From Evernia prunastri (Eukaryota > Ascomycota > Lecanoromycetes > Lecanorales > Parmeliaceae): a stretch of 64,000 nt of DNA. Location: NCBI GenBank assembly GCA_003184365.1, contig NKYR01000049.1, forward strand, positions 1-64,000. The letters are read 5' to 3'. How positions within the stretch are numbered: position 1 is the stretch's first letter; the number at the start of each line of letters is the position of its first letter. Position numbers and translations under genes: made by a program. Under the pieces are notes generated by a model. It was not told where the DNA came from and made no database searches. It saw nothing but the letters and a program-made list of their open reading frames with translations. Of the stretch, positions 56,126 to 64,000 are shown in pieces.

Positions 56126-56687
56126 GATGATTGGACTATGGCGTCGCTGGCATACTCGACAGACAAACTTGATGCCAATTGCTCAGTAGTCAGTAAGGGG
56201 GAAGTCAATTTAAGGGGGAGATCAATTTGAACGATTGATTCATATGTAATGACAAGGTCGCCGCCACAGTATTGTCACGACGTTGCAAGATTGGCCTGCT
56301 CCGTTCAAAACGGCGTGAGTAGACATAGTTATTGTCGCTTCAAGGCAAAGCAGCACGCGGCTGTTCTTGGATTGGTGTGTATGTCAATCAATTGCTGGAA
56401 AGAGTTGCAAACGACAGGATCTTCTTAAGGGTCATGTCGGGATGTGTCGATCCCGACTTTCTAGTCTCAAAGCAGACGACGGAAGCGTCGGCGTTTCAAA
56501 AGAATCGGCGCTAGCTGTCTCAGTACGTCTGGCGGTATCTAATCAGAAAGCAGCACACTCTGGTGCTCAGTGGTCAATCAACATTATCATGTGAAACTTG
56601 TGTATAACGAGGCTTGCTTCTCAGTCACTGTCCGTCTATACCTGAACGGCATTTTGAAATCGTATCTCTCGCGAATACCCTTCAAGC
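56126..56687. other. Divergent promoter region
   Basis: About 560 bp between the membrane-protein gene (minus) and the second SDR (plus). No specific motif called. Confidence 0.4.
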
Positions 56688-57906
56688 ATGGTAGCTCTTG
56701 AAGTTGTCCGAGCATCAAATGCCAAATTGAGGAATATGCATCAAGGACTGGTAGCCGTCTTTGGTACATTTGCCTCGACTCTTGGAAAGGACATGGGCTG
56801 AGAGTCTATGTAGTTGGTGCTACAAGCGGTATCGGTGAAAGCACCCTCAAGCAATTCTGCCGTCATACCCTTGCGCCTCGTTTGTACTTCGTAGGAAGGT
56901 GTGTCTCACCTACCTTAAGCTTCGAACCTTATAGGGACACGAGTGGAAAAGTACCTCGCATTGATCTCACCATTTGTCAATATAATAGAAGCCAGGATGC
57001 AGCCGATCGCATCATCTCCGAGCTCCACACCATCCAACCAGACGCCAAGACGGTCTTCATCGGTAAAGACCTCACCCTTCTTAAGAACGTTGACGAAGTC
57101 TGCAACGAGATCAAAGCCAAAGAAACGAATCTCAATCTCCTTTTCATGTCGCAGGGAACAATGTCCCTGAAAGGTCGAGATGGTAAACTCCCCTCATCTA
57201 GGCTCCCTCATAGTGCTCCAGCATCACCGATTGACCCAAATCCTCCGCAGAGACATCCGAAGGCCTCGACAGAAAATTGACAACAAACTACTACTCCCGC
57301 ATCCGCTTCGCCCAGCAGCTCCTCCCACTGCTTCAGTCCTCCTCCCCACAGCTCTCCCGCGTAGTCTCGGTGCTATCCCCTGGCGAAGAAAGTGCCCTGG
57401 ATCTCGACAATCTCGACCTCAAGCGGAATTTCTCACTGTGGAAAGCTGCAACGCACGCGATCACCATGACCGATTTAACCTTTGAGGAAATGGCCAAGAA
57501 GAACCCGAGCGTGTCTTTCGTGCACGCCTATCCCGGCGGCGTCAAGACTGGCTTTGCAAACGAAACAGGATTCATGGTCAGAGCTGCTTATCAGCTACTT
57601 CTCACGCTCCTTACTATTTTCTCGCCAATGATGGTAGGGATCGAGGAGAGCGGGGAGAGGCATTTGTATGCGGCGACTAGTGCTGCGTATCCAGCGAGTG
57701 CTGGGGAGGAGAGTGGTGTAGATGTTGGCGGGGGTGAGGTGAAGAAGGGAAGCACTGGGGAGGTGGGCAGTGGTGCCTATTTGATCGGGTCGGATGGAGA
57801 GTTTAGGGCAAATGAGAAAGTGCTGAAGGAGTTGAGGAACAAGGATGCTGGAGCGAAGATCTGGGCCCATACGATGAAGACGTTTGAGGCTATTGGAGGT
57901 TCATAA
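56688..57906 (+). CDS. Short-chain dehydrogenase/reductase, 4 exons, 336 aa
   Basis: Exons 56688-56763, 56814-56898, 56989-57182 and 57251-57906, introns of 50, 90 and 68 nt, all in phase. Exon joining creates the dinucleotide-binding motif VGATSGIGE (Val for the usual Thr) near residue 27. FVGRSQDAADRIISEL, TVFIGKDLTLLKNVDEVC and LLFMSQGTMSL follow in exon 3. The active-site region is TNYYSRIRFAQQLLP, with Arg where most SDRs have the Lys of YxxxK. AYPGGVKTGFA is the usual segment after the active site. The C-terminal part has a hydrophobic helix (YQLLLTLLTIFSPMMVG) that may attach it to membranes. The altered YxxxK position makes activity uncertain. Confidence 0.85.
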
Positions 57907-58063
57907 GCGACCTAGAGGCAAATATGCTGCAGGGTCGTTGGTTGATTCCTCTTTGGTGGCCGAATGTGGTTATGGGTCTCATCGTTCACCCAGCAACTGG
58001 CTCATTACATTTTTATACCCTCACCAAAGCAAAGGATATGATTCGGTAAGAAGTAAAGCTGCT

Positions 58064-58085
58064 GGGGTATGATTTGATAATTAAT
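58064..58085. repeat. Opposed TIR end abutting the TIR element
   Basis: GGGGTATGATTTGATAATTA lies immediately before, and is inverted relative to, the left terminal repeat of the element starting at 58086, making a roughly 44-bp palindrome. It may be the right end of another copy or a fold-back tip. Confidence 0.55.
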
Positions 58086-58624
58086 GGGCAAATTACCGGA
58101 TCATACCCCGAAAGGTTGCATACTTACAAATTCATACCCCAAATTACATGTTTATACCCCTTAGGGGTATGAATCGGTAAAAATAGAATCTGCTGGATAA
58201 AGTTGTAAAAGATGTACTTTTTATGGGCACTATCCTTAATGAACTCGTTGAAAGATATTCTTCGAGGAGGTTTTTCGGGGGGATTCTTCGGGGGGCACTC
58301 TAAAGGGAAAAAAAAAAACAAAACAAAACTTTTGTGAAGCCCCCCCAGATAAACCCCCGGAAGACTGAAGAGCACCCCCCACCTCCCCCACCTCCCGGGA
58401 AGAACCCCACCGAAGACCGAAGAACACCCCCCCAGAAAGAACCCCCCGGAGAACCGCTCCGACAAAAATTAAACGAGTTTTACATTTTCATACCCCATCA
58501 GAATTAGTTTTATGCCCTTTTATTGATTCATACCCCTTATTTTGATAAAGGGGTATGAAAATGTAATTTGGGTGGTGAATTCGTAAGGATTCAACCTTTC
58601 GGGGTATGATCCGTTAAAATGCGC
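58086..58624. mobile_element. TIR element (family 2), about 539 bp, non-autonomous
   Basis: Terminal inverted repeats of roughly 75 bp share GGATCATACCCCGAAAGGTT and tracts resembling CCCAAATTACATTTTCATAC. The internal part is G- or C-run rich and encodes no transposase. Related to the left end at 46380-46630. No clear target-site duplication was seen. Confidence 0.75.
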
Positions 58625-58772
58625 CTTTCCACTCTCAATCACTATTTCACACGCACTGGAGCTAGAGGACACCGGTCCGGTCGATATCCTCTAGCTCCGG
58701 ATGTGCGAGAGCAATACAAGAAACCGCAGAACCCGTACATGCCCGAATCCAATCACGTGTCCATGTGCGACA

Positions 58773-59160
58773 TCAACCCCCGCGGAGCTGACATGCGAGC
58801 TTGCTGAATCGGAGCCAAAGGTGATGTATGTCCGCGCTGGACGTCAGAGCCCATTTGATCGCCGTTATCGACTGGGGCACCGGAGTGAAGAGCCCAGGTG
58901 GGAAGGGGATAGGCGCGGCATTCTCGTTGCGAGGCTCAGTACGCGGGCGGTCGTTGGTGACGAAGGTGCCGTTGAAGAATTGCTCTTTCATGACTGGATA
59001 TGTGACCCAGGTGGCCTGCGTCCCTTGTCAAGCAGCATTTTATATGCGGCGTCAATTTGCGTGGTGATTCCAACAGAGTTCACCTCCTGACAGTTTTTAT
59101 CTTCCAGTTTTTGCCCTGGTCCATGGTCAGCGAAGTAGTCTTATTCTTTGGACGCTGGGC
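58773..59160 (-). pseudogene. Protein-like relic, family unknown
   Basis: Two minus-strand pieces in different frames read as continuous protein: GQKLEDKNCQEVNSVGITTQ with IDAAYKMLLDKG, then TWVTYPVMKEQFFNGTFVTN with RPRTEPRNENAAPIPFPPGL. No ATG at a credible place and no splice pair that I trust. It may be an eroded gene next to the methyltransferase relic. Function unknown. Confidence 0.3.
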
Positions 59161-59223
59161 ACACATCAAGTCCCTCTTGCAGATCTGAAGTCACAGCTCC
59201 AAGGTCCTGGCACTTTATATGAA

Positions 59224-59660
59224 ATGAGAAGAAATACCGCTTTCACGGCAGCGAAAAGACTAGCAGACGCCGTTGAGACATCAGAAAACATTGTCATTCA
59301 CCAACGGGGCATGGTGAGCTTCTCCAATTCCCTCCTCTCAATTGGAAGCTTCGTGCTGTTGAAGACTGGTGAGATCTCAATTATACAACTAGCTTTGCAT
59401 GCACAAAGGTCGCTGTTGATCTTGATCTCTTCAATGGAAAATGCAGATGAACCAATGACAGCAATAGAGCTAGGCGCCAGATGTGGCGCGGAACCACTTC
59501 TTATAGGTCAGACAAAGCTTTCAGTCTCTATAATATTGCCAATGGATCATAGAGGTTTACCGCTTACTCAGTGTTAATACGAATCATGCGAATCCTTACC
59601 GCCAACGGCTTTGCCAGAAAAGCTCCGCTCGTCAGAACGGACGTCGTTCCATCGAAGCGC
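59224..59660 (+). pseudogene. Truncated O-methyltransferase relic (N-terminal dimerisation part)
   Basis: AFTAAKRLADAVETSENIVI, then VAVDLDLF in another frame, then MTAIELGARCGAEPLLI joined by a plausible 60-nt intron (from 59506) to RIMRILTANGFARKA. These follow the N-terminal dimerisation/winged-helix region of fungal SAM-dependent O-methyltransferases. At least one frameshift lies near 59430, and nothing of the SAM-binding domain follows; downstream to 59759 the frame is unrelated. I judge it a decayed 5' fragment. Confidence 0.5.
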
Positions 59661-61496
59661 CAACCGCTTCAAAAGAAGGTTGTATGCCCAAGCAAATCGT
59701 ACGGTGATCGCGAATTAGCAAGACTTTGCTGTTTGATAGTTCTCATCTCGTTCTATTAAGCAACATTTCGACTTCAAAAATCAATCTGTGAATACGACTT
59801 AAAAAACGCTACCGCAACTCTAGTCGCCACCATCCTCAAACATTTGAGAAAGAGGACGTGCAATTTCTTTTCATACCTTGAAGAAAATGGATTAGTACTA
59901 CTCTTGTTGCTAAAAGGTATGAAAATGCGATTTTTCAATGCTGTAAGATATGGTCATAATGTCTGGTGGAAAGGGGGCCGGCTTGGAGAAAATGTCATAG
60001 TAACACTCGTCCACCTGGCTCCAATAGTGGACTGATTGCCGGTTTCCATACTGCGATCCTCAGCAGTATTTCTCGGAATGATAAACTATTTTATCTGAGC
60101 AACTCTGCGGCTTCTCTTGATTGGACATTATTTCATACACACAAGAACTACGTGATCGCAGGAGACGTTTGAGCAGAGATCGAAACCGTGTCCAGTGTTA
60201 ATTTCTCCTAGCATTCCAGCTCGGCACAGAAGGGGGCTCATGCGAAGCCCACTCAACAGCGAGCCTGGTACTGCTATAGACAGCCAAAGCGTAGCGGATG
60301 GCCGTCACGACGAGAGGAAGAGGGGCCAAGTGGGAATGAAACAAGACAGTACAGTTCAGAGAGGGTGAAAGAATTATAATACTGTGCAGGTTTCCAAGTT
60401 GTGATATACTGGGGAAGGAGCAAAGTGAAATCTTCGACTACTTCTACGGTCGGCGGTGTTGGAGACGGATCTGGTCGTCTCAGATCGGTAGCCTAGCACA
60501 GCTCCCGGTCCCACTGTAGGACCATAGAGCATGAACGGAGTCGTAAATAATCGTATCCATGGTACAAGTGATGGAAGAAGATGGGGGGAATGAGAGCGTT
60601 GGGAAGGGTGGAAGGGCTTGGGGGAGGTGAAACTTGTATTAGATATTCGGTATCGATGCAAAGCCGCTTTTCCAGTCCCGTCACTGAGCTTACTAAAAAC
60701 CCTCAATAGCACTCCACTCCTTCGCAGGCGGGATGTGATGCCTATCCATAACGCCATGGAGTCCGGCAACACTAATTTTTATATCAATTTCCTCACTACA
60801 CTGCAGCCATCGGTCTCGACACGATAGGAAAGTTCAGCAAAAAGCTCATACATTCATCTATGGACTTCCCCGCGAAGTCTAATGTCGTTGTCGTGGAAGA
60901 AACAGGATATGTAATTGGGATCGCGCAAGCAAGAGCAGACAATCTGGTCTGCGATAATAACAGGCCTGCTTTCACTGCGTCACCGATTGCAGCACTCGAA
61001 CCACACTTGGGCACAGGACTCGCTGTCTCGCGCCCAACTACGATCAGGGCACTGTTCGGGGAAAGCCCCTCTGATGGTTAAGAGCATGGGAGTAGGCAAT
61101 GAAGCTCGAAAATAAGAAGCGAGTGGCCGCTGGGGTCCTTTCTATAAAAGGTTTCAACGCTCCACTGTTCCAGGAAAGGGGTTTCAGAGGAAGCATTGAT
61201 CCGTAGCGGCAGAGTGAAGAACAGGGCGGAAGTGGTTCAAGTGTGTATCGAACAAATAGGCTATCAATTGCCACAGATATGATAATACACCAAACACGTT
61301 GTGAAAATTACAGCAGTGAAAGCTGAAAACACTGCGAATAGAAACCATCCAGCCAGATAAATCGCTTCCCAAGACCCTATCTATACAATCCGTCGCTTGT
61401 GAGATTGAAAGCCAAGATCCAACGCCAAAACCATCTCCCAGTACCAGAGACGTCTCGCACCATTGGGCGGCATCGCCCCACGCTGCCGGCGCTCGC
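59661..61496. other. Intergenic, no supported gene
   Basis: AT-rich near 59760-59970, ordinary beyond. Only short frames without family features. Confidence 0.4.
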
Positions 61497-62003
61497 TCAC
61501 GTCTGTATCAGATAAATATTCGCACACGCCTCATGATTCTTGAGCGTATGGCACCCATTCCACCTCCCATGGCTGTCCTTGACATCCCCCGGCTTATCCG
61601 AAGTCGCAGCGTCGGTGCCAGCCGTAGCGTCATATTGCGTGCACGCCGCCGTGTAATGGCCGTCGAGGGTATCGTCTTGGGCGTACTTGCTGGACAGCCC
61701 CGTCCCGTCACCGGTGAAGAACTCCAGGACCTCGTCGGCGAAGAGCGAGCGGCTGAGGTGGTACGAGTTCATCTGCTGCGGGATGTAGAAGCCGTAGGCG
61801 CCGCCGTCGCTGCTGGTGGCTTGGCCGCCGTCCGTGCAGTGGTCGTCGGTGTAGGTTGTGAAGACGAGGTCTATCGGGAAACGTTCGGCTGAGTCGATTC
61901 CTAAGGGTGGAGGGATCGTGGCGTCGCCGCGGGGGATGACGGGGGTGGTGGAAGCTTGGAGGGCGAGCGCTGCGATGGCGAGGAAGATGTTTGGTAGGAG
62001 CAT
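61497..62003 (-). CDS. Small secreted cysteine protein, 168 aa (paralog family member 2)
   Basis: ATG at 62003, single exon. Signal peptide MLLPNIFLAIAALALQAST, then a short linker and the family domain: LVFTTYTDDHC, YIPQQMNSYHLSRSL, DEVLEFFTGDGTG, LDGHYTAACTQYDATAGTD, GCHTLKNHEAC. Four cysteines, two presumed disulphides. Shares QMNSY-LSR, LDGHYT-AC and YD-TAG with the neighbour at 63014-63499 and more loosely with 26496-26963. Same strand as that neighbour, about 1 kb away, suggesting local duplication. Function unknown; a secreted effector or cell-wall role would be inference. Confidence 0.85.
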   Translation of the reverse strand: MLLPNIFLAIAALALQASTTPVIPRGDATIPPPLGIDSAERFPIDLVFTTYTDDHCTDGGQATSSDGGAYGFYIPQQMNSYHLSRSLFADEVLEFFTGDGTGLSSKYAQDDTLDGHYTAACTQYDATAGTDAATSDKPGDVKDSHGRWNGCHTLKNHEACANIYLIQT

Positions 62004-63013
62004 TTTCTTACTTGTGAGACGGAGTAGGAACTTTTGGGAGAGAAGTTGAAACTATCATGTACTGATGTACAAGGACGATATGTTCTTGCTTGAGTGGGTT
62101 TAACAGATCTGGGGGTTATAGGTCTCAAAACATATGCAATCTATCATACGCATACAGAGCATGTGGACGAGAGTGAAAGAAAATGTTTATTTCCATTCGT
62201 TGTATTGCGGGGCCACCAAAGAGGTAAAAGAGAACCGTAATACACTTTCTTTGTGCTGGCAGAGGTCTTCAAGCAATAGTTCCTTTCAACATTCTTTGTC
62301 ACCAGTGCCAGGAACATTGAGACATGCCCATACAGCCCTTTCAGCTATTTTTAGACAACATACGTCTCTGCGTCCATTTATGCTCAGATAGTCGGCGTGA
62401 TGAACCAAGTCCTGGAGATTGCGACATTTCTTCCTGAAAGGTTGCCCCTACACAATATGTCTCAAGATGAGAGGAAGACAACTTGAGGTGTACCGCACGC
62501 GTCAAAGACAAGCATCATGGAATATTTTCTGTCTAGCGGAGCAAGAATGTTTACACCGTACTGTACTGCTTCAATGCGTGATGCACACAAGAGAATCGCA
62601 TGACATCTCCTGATCTTGAATGTCGTAAATTGCTGATCCTTGTATTTGAGATGCTTACCTTCAAGCTGCTTTCCGGTCGCCATTTAGCGCCGAACATCTC
62701 TCTCTTTACTTATAGCTTTATTTTTGGGCATTTTGCTCATAGATGGATTGTTACTGTGACGAGATTTGCACTCAATATCATTGAAAAATGACTAGAAAAA
62801 GAACGACCGACCGCAAAAAGCACTGGCAAGATTCATAAACATAACAATCGTAACGCAAGGCACATCAACACTTCCAAACACACTCAACAGCCTTGGAGTC
62901 CCGCTCCAAGAGAACTTCGAACCTTTCCTGCCAGTATTGCTCCCACATGCCCCTTATCCGCATCCATAACAGCCTCCACAAACACCTTCTCCGTCCCAGA
63001 TTCATTCATTGCG
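62004..63013. other. Intergenic between paralogous secreted-protein genes
   Basis: No gene seen. Contains the promoter of the gene at 62003. Confidence 0.4.
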
Positions 63014-63499
63014 TTACTTCTGCCATACTATCGCACACCACTCGTTCTTGTTCAGCTTATGACATCCTTTTTGCCTCCCATCCTTATCCTCATCATGTCC
63101 ATCATCGTGACTAGTGGCGTTCACTCCCGCTGTAACATCATATAGCCAGCAAGCTTCTGTGTAGTGACCATCCAGGGTGGAATCGAATGTGTTGTTGACT
63201 ACCTTACTCGTGGCCAAACCAGAGTAGAAGTCCAATACTTCGTTCTCCTCAAGTGGGCGACTGAGACGATAGGAGTTCATTTGGAAGGCTACGTAGTAGC
63301 CATATTGACCCGTGTACACGCCGATGAGGTCCTGGCAGCCTTTGTCTTTGTAGATCGTGAATGTGAGTTGGTCTAGGAAATCCCAGCCCTGTTCGGATCC
63401 TAGAGCTTGAGGGAGGACGCGTGGTTGGAGAGGATTGTTGGGGTTGGCCAGTGCGAGCGCTGCGACAGCGATGAATGCAGTTGCGAGGATCAGTACCAT
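63014..63499 (-). CDS. Small secreted cysteine protein, 161 aa (paralog family member 3)
   Basis: The ATG at 63499 is preferred over the longer frame from 63547 because it places the signal peptide (MVLILATAFIAVAALALA) at the N-terminus. The domain follows: LTFTIYKDKGC, YYVAFQMNSYRLSRPL, NEVLDFYSGLA, LDGHYTEACWLYDVTAG, then a long Asp/His/Lys-rich loop and GCHKLNKNEWC. Same four-cysteine plan as the other two paralogs. Function unknown. Confidence 0.85.
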   Translation of the reverse strand: MVLILATAFIAVAALALANPNNPLQPRVLPQALGSEQGWDFLDQLTFTIYKDKGCQDLIGVYTGQYGYYVAFQMNSYRLSRPLEENEVLDFYSGLATSKVVNNTFDSTLDGHYTEACWLYDVTAGVNATSHDDGHDEDKDGRQKGCHKLNKNEWCAIVWQK

Positions 63500-64000
63500 A
63501 TTTGTAGTGGGTGGAGAGATTTTTTCTGATGAACGGATGTGTAGCACTGGTATGCCAATGTAGAGGGGTTGTATCTTCTTGCTTTTTCGTGTACTTAGGA
63601 GGAGAGATGATGTTTGGTTTCTAGAGAAGAGAAGAAGTAGGAAAATCTGTGAATGCTAGATACTTATAAAGCTTGCAAGCCGTATGAAACGTTTCTATGA
63701 GTCAAACTTGAAAGGCGAGGACTGCCCGAGGAGTCCATCTTGCTGACTGAAACAAGTAACGAATGCTCGTTTCACGGTTTCAATCGTCAAGTCCACTTTT
63801 GCAATCATGCCAGGTGACTCACTGTTTCAATAGCATTTCGAAGACCACCCCTGTTGAGATCTCACTCGCTTATAAAGAGGCATCTTGTCTGCACGGGGGG
63901 AGAGGAGACAAATCCTTAAAATTTGCGGCAGCTGTTTGGAAGAGCTGCTGCGTGCATGAAACACTTTGGAGGTTGAAAAGAAACATCGTGGATGTGTCCA
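63500..64000. other. Upstream region of the last secreted-protein gene
   Basis: Promoter side of the gene at 63499. TATAAA-like sequences are at about 63664 (CTTATAAAG) and 63871 (TTATAAAG on the plus strand), of unproven meaning. No gene. Confidence 0.35.

Overview
The window looks like nuclear DNA of a filamentous ascomycete (Pezizomycotina), probably Dothideomycetes-like. The genes carry short introns (about 48-175 nt) that restore reading frames when spliced. The families are typical of such fungi: a rhodopsin-domain PTH11-like receptor, a Zn2Cys6 regulator, AIM6, small secreted cysteine proteins, NEK-like and F-box-like singletons, SDRs and an FAD monooxygenase. The class is my inference. 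I found no rRNA, tRNA or CRISPR array by eye.

Layout. 1-5.1 kb: two secreted-protein genes on the minus strand (the second needs a GC-AG intron) and a four-exon SDR on plus. 5.5-15.05 kb: a tyrosine-recombinase retrotransposon of DIRS type with split direct repeats (Ngaro/PAT-like), encoding gag, RT-RNase H and a tyrosine recombinase on the minus strand. Five single N characters cut this stretch into overlapping segments, so it is several reads of a roughly 4.8-5.3 kb element, not a 9.5 kb one. 15.05-16.08 kb: a receptor gene cut off exactly at the element edge. 16.1-22.3 kb: gene-poor. 22.3-31.9 kb: AIM6, a small secreted protein, a hypothetical gene, a decayed divergent tyrosine recombinase and a salicylate-hydroxylase-like monooxygenase. 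33-43 kb: a MITE, a broken Zn2Cys6 regulator, a disordered protein, a zinc-finger protein with half a J domain, a kinase and an F-box-like gene. 43.7-50.8 kb: a RIP-like mutated MITE, a five-exon secreted protein, a TIR-element end running into a 16-bp minisatellite, and a secreted alpha/beta hydrolase. 52.4-64 kb: the best-preserved MITE, a membrane protein, a second SDR, a TIR element, gene relics, and two more members of the small secreted family first seen at 26.5 kb.

No operon-like or clear biosynthetic cluster logic is visible. The theme is a repeat-rich accessory region with secreted-protein genes next to decaying genes and transposon debris. Two MITE copies differ mainly by C-to-T and G-to-A changes, suggesting repeat-induced mutation, while the Ngaro-like copies look unmutated and therefore recent.
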